Made by a program: the position numbers and the translations under genes
Source of the DNA: Escherichia sp. E4742
GTDB lineage: Bacteria > Pseudomonadota > Gammaproteobacteria > Enterobacterales > Enterobacteriaceae
Assembly (NCBI RefSeq): GCF_005843885.1
Contig: NZ_CP040443.1
Coordinates: 4,836,001-4,900,000, forward strand
Length of the DNA stretch: 64,000 bases
Direction of reading: 5' to 3'
Part shown: piece after piece, positions 53,464 through 62,668 of the stretch
Position numbering within the stretch: position 1 is the stretch's first letter
Layout: each line of letters begins with the position of its first letter
The notes under the pieces: generated by a model
Databases searched by the model: none
What the model was told of the DNA's origin: nothing
Seen by the model: the letters and a program-made list of their open reading frames with translations, nothing else

Positions 53464-53897
53464 AATTAATTATTCCTTAAACAAATGTTTAGCGGGCGAC
53501 AAAGTTTACCCGTCAATACAACGAAACCCAAACTTTTTACGTTTTCATTTCCAAAGGTAACTGTTTAATTTTCCTGACGCAGATGACGCAGTGCTTACAG
53601 CTGAATGAATTCTGCGTTTCTGGCGGCATTATTCTTTACATTAGTTATGCAATTTTATGGATGAGTTGTTGATATGCCATTGAAATTCAGAAAGCCGTGC
53701 AGGCAAGTTTCTCAATTGCCATCTACGCTTAATTTTGAAGGTGTATCACCGGGCACGTTGTTCTCATGGTCGGCAGGATGGCATGAGAGTTGCTGTGTTT
53801 TAGCAAGAGACGTCGTTCAGTTTACCTCTTCCGGGAGCCTCTACTATTCATATGAACGGCTCTTAACCTGTGCTAAAAAACGAAAGGACGGCATACC
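53464..53897. promoter_or_regulatory. Control region mipA / yeaG
   Basis: 434 bases without a convincing gene. A 75-codon open frame at 53674-53901 overlaps the sigma-54-like promoter and has no good start context, so I do not call it. The mipA promoter must lie at the left edge; yeaG signals are at 53779-53795. Confidence 0.6.
53779..53795 (+). promoter_or_regulatory. Sigma-54-type promoter of yeaGH
   Basis: TGGCAT-GAGAG-TTGCT: correct GG and GC with exact spacing, 103 bases before the yeaG ATG. In E. coli, yeaG is activated in nitrogen starvation by NtrC and also by sigma-S. Confidence 0.85.
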
Positions 53898-55829
53898 ATG
53901 AATATATTCGATCACTATCGCCAGCGATATGAAGCTGCCAAGGACGAAGAGTTCACACTGCAGGAGTTTCTTACCATTTGTCGGCAAGATCGCAGTGCTT
54001 ATGCCAACGCGGCAGAGCGGCTATTGATGGCTATTGGTGAGCCTGTCATGGTCGATACAGCCCAGGAGCCCAGACTTTCTCGACTCTTTTCTAACCGGGT
54101 CATCGCACGTTATCCGGCATTTGAAGAGTTTTACGGCATGGAAGACGCGATTGAACAGATTGTCTCTTATCTGAAACACGCGGCTCAGGGGCTGGAAGAG
54201 AAGAAACAAATCCTGTATCTGCTGGGGCCTGTGGGTGGGGGTAAGTCGTCACTTGCTGAACGACTGAAATCATTAATGCAACGCGTGCCTATTTATGTAT
54301 TGAGCGCCAACGGTGAGCGAAGCCCGGTTAACGATCATCCGTTCTGTCTGTTCAATCCACAGGAAGATGCGCAGATCCTTGAAAAAGAGTACGGCATTCC
54401 ACGCCGCTACCTTGGCACCATTATGTCGCCGTGGGCGGCAAAACGCCTGCACGAATTTGGTGGCGACATCACTAAATTCCGCGTGGTCAAAGTGTGGCCG
54501 TCTATTCTGCAACAGATTGCCATTGCCAAAACGGAACCGGGCGATGAGAACAACCAGGATATTTCCGCGCTGGTGGGGAAAGTGGATATTCGTAAACTCG
54601 AACACCACGCCCAGAACGATCCGGATGCCTACGGCTATTCCGGGGCGCTGTGCCGCGCCAACCAGGGGATCATGGAATTTGTTGAGATGTTCAAAGCACC
54701 GATTAAAGTGCTGCATCCCCTGTTAACCGCACTCAGGAAGGTAACTACAACGGGACGGAAGGTATCCTCCGCCCTGCCGTTCAACACGGGATTATTCTCG
54801 CCCACTCGAACGAATCTGAATGGGTGACTTTCCGTAATAATAAAAACAACGAAGCCTTCCTCGACCGTGTCTATATCGTGAAGGTGCCGTATTGCTTGCG
54901 TATTTCGAAGAGATCAAAATCTACGAGAAATTACTTAATCATAGTGAATTGACTCACGCGCCATGCGCGCCAGGCACGCTGGAAACATTGTCACGTTTTT
55001 CCATTCTTTCGCGCCTGAAAGAGCCAGAAAACTCCAGCATTTATTCGAAGATGCGCGTTTATGATGGCGAAAGCCTGAAAGATACCGATCCGAAAGCCAA
55101 GTCATATCAGGAATATCGTGACTACGCGGGCGTCGATGAAGGGATGAACGGTCTGTCTACGCGTTTCGCATTTAAGATCCTCTCCCGTGTGTTCAACTTC
55201 GATCACGTGGAAGTGGCGGCTAACCCGGTTCATCTGTTCTACGTTCTTGAACAGCAGATTGAACGCGAGCAGTTCCCGCAAGAACAGGCCGAACGCTATC
55301 TGGAGTTCCTGAAAGGTTATCTGATCCCGAATGCCGAGTTTATCGGCAAAGAGATCCAGACGGCCTACCTTGAATCCTATTCTGAATATGGGCAGAACAT
55401 TTTCGACCGTTATGTCACCTATGCGGATTTCTGGATTCAGGACCAGGAGTATCGCGATCCGGATACTGGTCAATTGTTTGATCGCGAGTCGCTGAACGCC
55501 GAGCTGGAGAAAATCGAAAAACCGGCGGGGATCAGCAATCCGAAAGATTTCCGTAACGAGATCGTCAACTTTGTACTGCGTGCCAGAGCGAATAACAGCG
55601 GACGCAATCCGAACTGGACCAGTTACGAAAAACTGCGCACGGTCATTGAGAAGAAAATGTTCTCCAATACCGAAGAGTTGTTACCGGTCATTTCGTTTAA
55701 CGCCAAAACCTCAACCGACGAGCAGAAGAAACACGACGATTTGTCGACCGTATGATGGAAAAAGGCTACACCCGTAAACAGGTGCGTTTACTGTGCGAAT
55801 GGTATTTGCGCGTACGTAAATCGTCTTAA
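53898..55829 (+). pseudogene. yeaG: PrkA-family serine kinase YeaG, multiple frameshifts
   Basis: AAA-type P-loop GPVGGGKSS (residues about 113-121) and a C-terminal PrkA domain. K-12 YeaG has 644 residues and supports survival in nitrogen starvation. Conserved sequence runs from MNIFDHYRQRY to HPLLTA at about 54730, then through other frames: IILAHSNESEW (from 54791), EEIKIYEKLL (from about 54907) and the end MMEKGYTRKQVRLLCEWYL back in the first frame. I count five small indels: near 54730, 54766, 54785, 54906 and 55741; their sum is zero modulo three. The sequence between them is otherwise well conserved. Confidence 0.88.
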
Positions 55830-55836
55830 CAACAAC

Positions 55837-55860
55837 GGCCCGGTGCGCATGCGCCGGGCC
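55837..55860 (+). repeat. Hairpin between yeaG and yeaH
   Basis: GGCCCGGTGC, loop GCAT, GCGCCGGGCC with one G-U pair. May attenuate or stabilise the yeaGH transcript between the two genes. Confidence 0.6.
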
Positions 55861-55940
55861 TACAACGACAGCGAACCGTGGGCCAGACAGGCGGCAACAC
55901 AGGCGTAGCATACAGTTGGCAAATGCAGTACGGGGGGCAT

Positions 55941-57219
55941 ATGACCTGGTTTATTGACCGGCGTCTGAACGGCAAAAATAAAAGCATGGTGAATCGCCAG
56001 CGTTTTTACGCCGTTATAAAGCGCAAATTAAACAGTCGATCTCCGAGGCCATTAATAAGCGTTCGGTGACCGATGTCGACAGCGGCGAGTCCGTTTCCAT
56101 TCCAACGGAAGATATCAGCGAACCAATGTTTCATCAGGGGCGTGGCGGCTTGCGCCATCGCGTTCATCCGGGCAACGACCATTTCGTACAGAACGACCGT
56201 ATTGAGCGGCCTCAAGGCGGCGGCGGTGGTTCTGGTAGCGGTCAGGGCCAGGCCAGCCAGGACGGTGAAGGTCAGGATGAATTCGTCTTTCAGATTTCGA
56301 AAGATGAGTATCTCGATCTGCTGTTTGAAGATTTGGCCTTACCAAATCTGAAACAAAACCAGCAACGCCAGTTGACCGAATTTAAAACGCATCGTGCGGG
56401 TTATACCGCAAATGGCGTTCCGGCCAACATTAGCGTGGTACGTTCATTGCAAAATTCACTGGCACGACGTACCGCGATGACCGCGGGCAAGCGGCGGGAA
56501 CTGCACGCGCTGGAAGAAGATTTAGCGATAATCAGCAATACTGAGCCTGCGCAACTGCTGGAAGAGGAACGCTTGCGCAAAGAAATTGCCGAACTGCGAG
56601 CTAAAATTGAACGTGTTCCTTTCATCGACACTTTCGATTTACGCTACAAAAATTACGAGAAACGGCCCGATCCCTCCAGCCAGGCAGTAATGTTCTGCCT
56701 GATGGACGTTTCTGGCTCGATGGATCAATCCACCAAAGATATGGCCAAACGTTTTTATATACTTCTGTATCTGTTCCTGAGCAGAACATACAAGAACGTG
56801 GAAGTCGTTTACATTCGCCATCATACCCAGGCAAAAGAAGTTGATGAACATGAGTTTTTCTACTCACAGGAAACGGGCGGCACCATTGTTTCCAGCGCAC
56901 TGAAACTGATGGATGATGTGGTAAAAGATCGTTATAACCCGGCGCAGTGGAATATCTATGCTGCACAAGCATCGGACGGCGACAACTGGGCTGATGATTC
57001 TCCGCTGTGCCATGAGATTCTGGCGAAGAAATTACTGCCAGTTGTTCGTTATTACAGCTATATCGAAATTACCCGTCGTGCTCATCAGACATTGTGGCGA
57101 GAATATGAGCACCTGCAATCTACTTTCGAAAACTTTTGCGGCATATCCGCGATCAGGATGATATTTATCCGGTATTCCGTGAACTGTTTCATAAGCAAAA
57201 CGCAACTGCTAAAGACTAG
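55941..57219 (+). pseudogene. yeaH: VWA-domain protein YeaH, frameshifted
   Basis: YeaH/YhbH (DUF444) family, about 427 residues in K-12. The start ATG at 55941 ([22 protein letters not shown]) follows a G-run. A five-T run at about 56003-56007 appears to lack one T and breaks the frame. The main part then reads in another frame ([17 protein letters not shown] on), with a Gly/Ser/Gln linker near residue 90 and a VWA MIDAS motif MDVSGSMD. Near 57134 a 4-base loss shifts the frame again before the normal tail FRELFHKQNATAKD and TAG at 57217-57219. Partner of YeaG. Confidence 0.85.
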
Positions 57220-57223
57220 TACC

Positions 57224-57256
57224 ATCAGCCAGGTCATTATTACCTGGCTGATTTTT
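57224..57256 (+). terminator. Rho-independent terminator of yeaGH
   Basis: ATCAGCCAGGT, 7-base loop, ACCTGGCTGAT and five Ts. It directly follows the yeaH stop. Confidence 0.9.
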
Positions 57257-57498
57257 AGCTTACTGTAAATTATTTAATTTATTACATACGTTAGCTTACA
57301 ATTGCTTTAAATATAACACAGCACAACCTTTACACAATTTAGTTCCAGAAAACAATCATTCGGAAAAATGATTTGATTAACACGTATTTTCCCGGGGTTA
57401 TTCTTTAATTATTTTTTAGCAATACCGAAAATTGATCATGATCAAAACCACATATCTCGACCATCAATAAAATCAGCACTCACACTGCTCTCCTTTTT

Positions 57499-58842
57499 AT
57501 GATTTCTATGTGTACACAAAAGCTAAAAGCACAAAGCTTTTTTATTTTCAGTTTGCTACTGACATTGATTTTATTTTGCATCACCACCTTATATAACGAA
57601 AACACCAATGTAAAACTCATCCCGCAGATGAATTATCTGATGGTTGTTGTGGCTTTGTTTTTCCTTAACGCTGTCATTTTTCTATTCATGCTAATGAAAT
57701 ATTTCACTAACCGTGAAATTTTTCCAACACTCATTTTAAGCCTTGCTTTTTTAAGTGGTATTTTCTATTTAACTGAAACCATTGTCATTATTCATAAACC
57801 TATCAGTGACAGCACACTTATTCAGGCTAAATCAAATGATGTTTCCATATTATATCTGTTTCGCCAGCTAAGTTTCATTTGCTTAACAGCGTTAGCTCTC
57901 TTCTGTTATGACAGAAACAGTATTCTAACGAACAACAAGAAAAAAACCTGCATCCTGTTGTTGGCGCTGATACCTTTCATGTTGTTTCCCTTACTGGCAC
58001 ACAACCTGAGCAGTTATAATCCTGACTATTCCTTATACGTCGTAGATTACTGTCCGGATAACAATTCTGCGAGCTGGGGAATTAACTACACAAAAATTTT
58101 GGTTTGCCTGTGGGCATGTTTGCTGTTCTTTATTATCATGCGCACACGACTAGCAAGCGAACTTTGGCCGTCAATAGCGTTATTATGTCTGGCATCGCTC
58201 TGCTGTAACTTACTTCTGCTGACTCTGGATGAATATAACTACACCATCTGGTACATCAGTCGTGGCATTGAAGTTTCCAGCAAACTGTTTGTTGTAGCTT
58301 TTCTGATTTATAACATTTTTCAGGAGCTGCAACTCTCCAGCAAACTGGCGGTTCATGATGTGTTGACCAATATTTATAATCGCCGTTACTTTTTCAACAG
58401 CGTAGAATCATTATTGACGCAACCTGTTGTGAAGGATTTTTGTATCATGCTGGTAGATATTAACCAGTTCAAACGCATCAATGACCTATGGGGACATCAT
58501 GTGGGTGATAAAGTGCTGGTTTCAATTGTCGATATTATCCAGCAAAGTATCCGCCCCGATGACATTTTAGCCCGTCTTGAGGGGGAAGTATTTGGTCTGC
58601 TATTTACCGAACTCAATGCTGCCCAGGCAAAAATCATTGCTGAACGCATACGTAAAAATGTCGAACTCCTGACCGGCTTTAGTAACAGGTATAATGTTCC
58701 TGAACCAATGACCATCAGTATTGGCAGTGTTTTTTCCACTGGCGATACGCGTAATATTTCGCTTGTCATGACAGAAGCAGATAAAGCCTTACGTGAAGCG
58801 AAAAGCGAGAGGGGCAACAAAGTGATTATTCATCGTCTTTAA
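57499..58842 (+). CDS. cdgI: Degenerate GGDEF-domain membrane protein CdgI
   Basis: 447 residues from the ATG chosen (MISMCTQ); the next ATG (57508) is equally possible, and K-12 annotation may differ. About eight hydrophobic helices (residues 10-275, MASE-like sensor) precede a GGDEF domain (from about 290: VHDVLTNIYNRRYF). The signature reads RLEGEVF in place of GG(D/E)EF, so diguanylate cyclase activity is unlikely. The inhibitory-site RxxD (RPDD) five residues upstream is kept, consistent with a c-di-GMP-binding receptor. The 230-base AT-rich stretch upstream has no gene. Confidence 0.85.
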   Translation: MISMCTQKLKAQSFFIFSLLLTLILFCITTLYNENTNVKLIPQMNYLMVVVALFFLNAVIFLFMLMKYFTNREIFPTLILSLAFLSGIFYLTETIVIIHKPISDSTLIQAKSNDVSILYLFRQLSFICLTALALFCYDRNSILTNNKKKTCILLLALIPFMLFPLLAHNLSSYNPDYSLYVVDYCPDNNSASWGINYTKILVCLWACLLFFIIMRTRLASELWPSIALLCLASLCCNLLLLTLDEYNYTIWYISRGIEVSSKLFVVAFLIYNIFQELQLSSKLAVHDVLTNIYNRRYFFNSVESLLTQPVVKDFCIMLVDINQFKRINDLWGHHVGDKVLVSIVDIIQQSIRPDDILARLEGEVFGLLFTELNAAQAKIIAERIRKNVELLTGFSNRYNVPEPMTISIGSVFSTGDTRNISLVMTEADKALREAKSERGNKVIIHRL

Positions 58843-59022
58843 GTGCAAAAATATTCACAGCCATGCATTTTGCGTGGCTTTTGCATACAATTAATTCCTG
58901 ATACCACTAAATTTCTTCTCCCCAACGGCACAGAGATGAGTATAATTAGCGCCCCTGTGCCAGGCCGCAATCGAACTTTAACTGGTTTTCTCATTTCACT
59001 AACCGAAGGAGTGCCATTTATC

Positions 59023-60513
59023 ATGAAATTGCACCATAGAATGCTCCGGCATTTTATCGCCGCAAGTGTCATTGTGCTGACATCTTCCTTCCTTATTTTT
59101 GAACTTGTCGCCAGCGACAGAGCGATGAGCGCCTACTTGCGCTATATCGTCCAGAAAGCGGATTCCTCCTTTCTCTATGATAAGTATCAAAATCAGAGTA
59201 TTGCCGCACATGTCATGCGCGCACTTGCTGCTGAGCAGTCAGAGGTGTCGCCAGAACAGCGACGTGCTATCTGCGAGGCTTTTGAATCGGCCAATAATAC
59301 TTATGGATTAAACCTGACGGCCCATACTTATTCTGGCTTACGCGGGACATTACAGAGCGCATCCGATGACTGTGACACAATTGTGGAAGCAGCGGCGCTA
59401 TTACCCGCATTTGATCAAGCGGTGGAAGGTAACCGCCATCAAGATGATTATGGTTCCGGTCTTGGGATGGCCGAAGAGAAATTTCACTATTATCTCGATC
59501 TCAATGACCGCTATGTCTATTTTTATGAGCCGGTCAATGTTGAATACTTCGCCATGAATAACTGGTCGTTTTTGCAATCAGGAAGCATTGGCATTAACCG
59601 TAAAGATATTGAAAAGGTGTTTACCGGTCGCACCGTGTTATCGAGCATTTACCAGGATCAGCGTACCAAACAGAATGTGATGAGCTTGCTGACGCCGGTT
59701 TATCTCGCGGGTCAACTTAAAGGGATTGTGCTGCTGGATATCAATAAAAACAATCTGCGGAATATCTTTTACACTCATGACCGCCCTCTCCTCTGGCGTT
59801 TTCTCAATGTTACGCTTACCGATGTAGATTCGGGCCGAGAAATTATTATCAACCAGAGTGAAGACAATCTGTTTCAGTATGTCAGTTATGTCCATGACTT
59901 GCCTGGCGGAATTCGCGTCACATTATCCATTGATATTCTTTACTTTATTACATCTTCATGGAAAAGCGTTGTCTTCTGGCTGCTGACGGCACTGATATTA
60001 CTGAATATGGTACGCATGCACTTCCGCTTGTACCAAAACGTGACTCGCGAAAATATTAGTGATGCGATGACCGGATTGTATAACCGCAAAATATTGACTC
60101 CTGAGTTGCAGCAACGCTTGCAACGCCTGGTTCAGGCAGGTTCTGCAGTCATGTTCATTGCTATTGACATGGACAAGTTAAAACAAATTAACGACACACT
60201 GGGTCATCAGGAAGGTGATTTAGCGATTACTTTATTAGCACAGGCGATTAAACAGTCGATTCGTAAAAGTGATTATGCTATCCGTCTCGGTGGTGATGAA
60301 TTTTGCATCATCCTGGTCGATTCGACGCCACAAATTGCTGCGCAATTGCCTGAACGTATTGAAAAACGCCTGCAACACATCGCACCGCAGAAAGAGATCG
60401 GCTTCTCTTCCGGTATTTACGCGATGAAAGAAACCGATACGATCCATGATGCTTATAAAGCTTCCGATGAACGTCTGTATGTCAATAAACAGAACAAAAA
60501 CAGCAGTTCATGA
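59023..60513 (+). CDS. dgcJ: Diguanylate cyclase DgcJ
   Basis: 496 residues. A first membrane helix near 10-30, a large periplasmic sensor region (GAPES-type, about 35-300), a second helix near 312-332 (SWKSVVFWLLTALILLNMV), and a GGDEF domain with intact RLGGDEFCIIL (near 418). Makes c-di-GMP; K-12 DgcJ (YeaJ) affects motility. Start MKLHHRMLRH after GGAG. Confidence 0.94.
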   Translation: MKLHHRMLRHFIAASVIVLTSSFLIFELVASDRAMSAYLRYIVQKADSSFLYDKYQNQSIAAHVMRALAAEQSEVSPEQRRAICEAFESANNTYGLNLTAHTYSGLRGTLQSASDDCDTIVEAAALLPAFDQAVEGNRHQDDYGSGLGMAEEKFHYYLDLNDRYVYFYEPVNVEYFAMNNWSFLQSGSIGINRKDIEKVFTGRTVLSSIYQDQRTKQNVMSLLTPVYLAGQLKGIVLLDINKNNLRNIFYTHDRPLLWRFLNVTLTDVDSGREIIINQSEDNLFQYVSYVHDLPGGIRVTLSIDILYFITSSWKSVVFWLLTALILLNMVRMHFRLYQNVTRENISDAMTGLYNRKILTPELQQRLQRLVQAGSAVMFIAIDMDKLKQINDTLGHQEGDLAITLLAQAIKQSIRKSDYAIRLGGDEFCIILVDSTPQIAAQLPERIEKRLQHIAPQKEIGFSSGIYAMKETDTIHDAYKASDERLYVNKQNKNSSS

Positions 60514-60555
60514 TAATCTTCTGTGGTTGTTTAGTTATAAATCCAGGAGCGTGAA

Positions 60556-61059
60556 ATGACTGAAGTGGCTAAAGGAAGCGTGACGCATCAGCGCTTAATC
60601 GCTTTATTATCACAAGAAGGCGCTAACTTCCGCATCGTCACCCACGAAGCTGTGGGCAAATGTGAAGCGGTGTCAGAAATTCGCGGCACCGCTTTGGGCC
60701 AGGGCGCCAAGGCGCTGGTGTGTAAAGTCAAAGGTAATGGCGTTAATCAACATGTATTAGCGATACTTCCTGCCGATCAACAGGCCGATCTGAGCCAACT
60801 CGCCAGTCACATTGGCGGGTTACGCGCCTCGCTTGCCAGCCCGGCAGAGGTCGATGAACTCACGGGCTGCGTTTTTGGCGCTATCCCGCCTTTCAGCTTT
60901 CACCCCAAACTCAAACTGGTCGCCGACCCTCTACTCTTCGAGCGATTCGATGAAATTGCCTTCAATGCGGGCATGCTGGATAAATCAGTTATTCTTAACA
61001 CCGCAGATTATTTACGTATTGCGCAACCAGAGCTGGTCCATTTCCGCCGTACTGTATAA
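60556..61059 (+). CDS. yeaK: YbaK/ProX-family mischarged aminoacyl-tRNA deacylase
   Basis: 167 residues, INS-like editing domain. It is reported to clear Ser or Thr mischarged tRNAs (YeaK-type). Conserved Lys in ALVCKVKGNG and GCVFGAIPPFSFHPKLK are seen. AGGAG before the ATG. Convergent with yoaI, whose stop is only one base away. Confidence 0.92.
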   Translation: MTEVAKGSVTHQRLIALLSQEGANFRIVTHEAVGKCEAVSEIRGTALGQGAKALVCKVKGNGVNQHVLAILPADQQADLSQLASHIGGLRASLASPAEVDELTGCVFGAIPPFSFHPKLKLVADPLLFERFDEIAFNAGMLDKSVILNTADYLRIAQPELVHFRRTV

Positions 61060-61164
61060 CTAGCTGGTCCGTTCAAGTAGCAAAACTGACAGTACCAGCA
61101 CAACCGCAATGGTAAAAAACGATGACGTGATAATCAGTGTCTCAATGAACATTTGATCGTTCAT
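61060..61164 (-). CDS. yoaI: Small membrane protein YoaI
   Basis: 34 residues, MNDQMFIETLII then a single hydrophobic helix (TSSFFTIAVVLVLSVLLL) and a short ERTS tail. Matches K-12 YoaI, PhoB-linked in some reports. Too short for most gene finders. Function unknown. Confidence 0.85.
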   Translation of the reverse strand: MNDQMFIETLIITSSFFTIAVVLVLSVLLLERTS

Positions 61165-61333
61165 GGTTTTACCCCTGGAGATAACTGTTTTCACGTTATT
61201 GTTAGCGTACGTAAATGGCAGTTTGATGACAATTCTCCCTATTTTTTATGTAAAAAGGGTAATTAATGTCTGATTCCTGCCCTCAGCAAGCGTAAAGTAC
61301 AGGGAGTAATTATTTTTTGGCAAGGAAACCACG

Positions 61334-61780
61334 ATGTTTGATGTCACTTTGTTAATCCTCCTCGGATTAGCTGCGCTGGGCTTCATCAGCCACAACACCA
61401 CTGTCGCCGTTTCAATTCTGGTGTTGATCATTGTCCGCGTCACACCGTTGAGCACCTTTTTCCCCTGGATTGAAAAACAAGGGTTGAGCATCGGGATAAT
61501 TATTCTCACCATCGGTGTTATGGCCCCGATCGCCAGTGGGACGCTGCCCCCGTCAACACTTGTTCACTCGTTTCTGAACTGGAAATCATTAGTCGCGATT
61601 GCCGTAGGCGTCATTGTTTCCTGGCTTGGCGGACGCGGCGTCACGTTAATGGGTAGTCAACCACAACTGGTAGCCGGATTGCTGATGGGTACGGTTTTGG
61701 GCGTAGCGCTTTTTCGCGGTGTGCCCGTCGGCCCGCTTATTGCTGCTGGCCTGGTTTCGCTGATTATTGGTAAGCAGTAA
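61334..61780 (+). CDS. yeaL: DUF441 inner-membrane protein YeaL
   Basis: 148 residues, four hydrophobic helices (starting near 3, 50, 80 and 120), glycine-rich. UPF0756/DUF441 family, function unknown. In K-12 I recall nimR and nimT downstream; here yeaO follows after 81 bases. Confidence 0.93.
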   Translation: MFDVTLLILLGLAALGFISHNTTVAVSILVLIIVRVTPLSTFFPWIEKQGLSIGIIILTIGVMAPIASGTLPPSTLVHSFLNWKSLVAIAVGVIVSWLGGRGVTLMGSQPQLVAGLLMGTVLGVALFRGVPVGPLIAAGLVSLIIGKQ

Positions 61781-61861
61781 TTTTTGCCGCAGCCGCCATA
61801 AGCATAAAAACAAAGTGCTATAGTGGCGTGGCAATGTTGCGTGAAAGGGAGAACAAACACG

Positions 61862-62209
61862 ATGAATATTCAGTGTAAACGCGTCTATGATGCGGCTGAA
61901 CAAGGCGATGGTTATCGCGTACTGGTCGATCGTCTCTGGCCGCGTGGTATCAAGAAAACAGATTTAGCACTTGATGAATGGGACAAAACCATCACGCCTT
62001 CAACAGAACTACGTAAAGCCTTTCACGGCGAAGTGATCGATTTTGAAACCTTTCGCGAACAATATCTTGCAGAACTGGCGCAGCATGAGCAAGAAGGGAA
62101 ACGACTGGCGGATATTGCCCGCCAGCAGACACTAACCCTACTCTATTCGGCAAAAAATACCACGCAAAACCATGCACTGGTGCTGGCCGATTGGCTACGC
62201 AGTTTGTGA
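61862..62209 (+). CDS. yeaO: DUF488 protein YeaO
   Basis: 115 residues, DUF488 family: VLVDRLWPRGIKK near the N-terminus and HALVLADWLRSL at the end. Soluble, function unknown. Start MNIQCKRVYD after a weak AGGGAG. Confidence 0.92.
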   Translation: MNIQCKRVYDAAEQGDGYRVLVDRLWPRGIKKTDLALDEWDKTITPSTELRKAFHGEVIDFETFREQYLAELAQHEQEGKRLADIARQQTLTLLYSAKNTTQNHALVLADWLRSL

Positions 62210-62230
62210 TTCCAGCCCGGCATCCGGTTG

Positions 62231-62485
62231 TTATTTTCTATCAGCCGGATGATCCCTCCGCCATAATGCCCATTCATCAATCGTTTCACCGCCCGGTAGT
62301 TTGCAATTGTTGCTAACCCCTTGCGCTGTTTGTACCGGAATGAGCGCACCTCCCTTTTGCTGGCAGTAGACCGATGCAGGATTAGCCATTCCAACATGTG
62401 GCGGTTTAGGCGCATCGGGTTGAGAGGCGGTTGAACACCCCGCCAGGACTAGCAGGCAAGGCAGAGCAAAACGGATAATTTTCAT
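62231..62485 (-). CDS. yoaF: Lipoprotein YoaF (DUF333)
   Basis: 84 residues. Lipobox LAGC at about 14-17 (MKIIRFALPCLLVLAGC), then a DUF333 domain: NPASVYCQQKGGALIP and GETIDEWALWRR. Such domains occur in small hydrolase-inhibitor-like lipoproteins. Convergent with yeaO. Confidence 0.92.
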   Translation of the reverse strand: MKIIRFALPCLLVLAGCSTASQPDAPKPPHVGMANPASVYCQQKGGALIPVQTAQGVSNNCKLPGGETIDEWALWRRDHPADRK

Positions 62486-62668
62486 ATAGTGATCTCACTC
62501 GTTTATCTACACTTTAGAGTATCGCGGTATCGTTATGTTTTGCAGCACTATTTCTTTTACATTCATTCAAAATACATTACGTCTGGTTTCATCTTCGTTG
62601 ATGATGTTTTATCATGCCTGCAAAGATTAAATAATCAGCATTTACCCGCCGTATCCTGGAGTTGTTTC

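Noticed and set aside
53674..53901. 75-codon open frame before yeaG
   Set aside because: It overlaps the sigma-54-like promoter, lacks a ribosome-binding site and has no recognisable domain.
58843..59022. 60-codon upstream extension of dgcJ
   Set aside because: The ATG at 59023 follows a GGAG and gives a classical membrane-anchor start; the upstream part is leader sequence.
62489..62668. 60-codon upstream extension of dgcP
   Set aside because: The added residues resemble no GAF-protein N-terminus; GTG at 62669 has a ribosome-binding site and gives the known protein.
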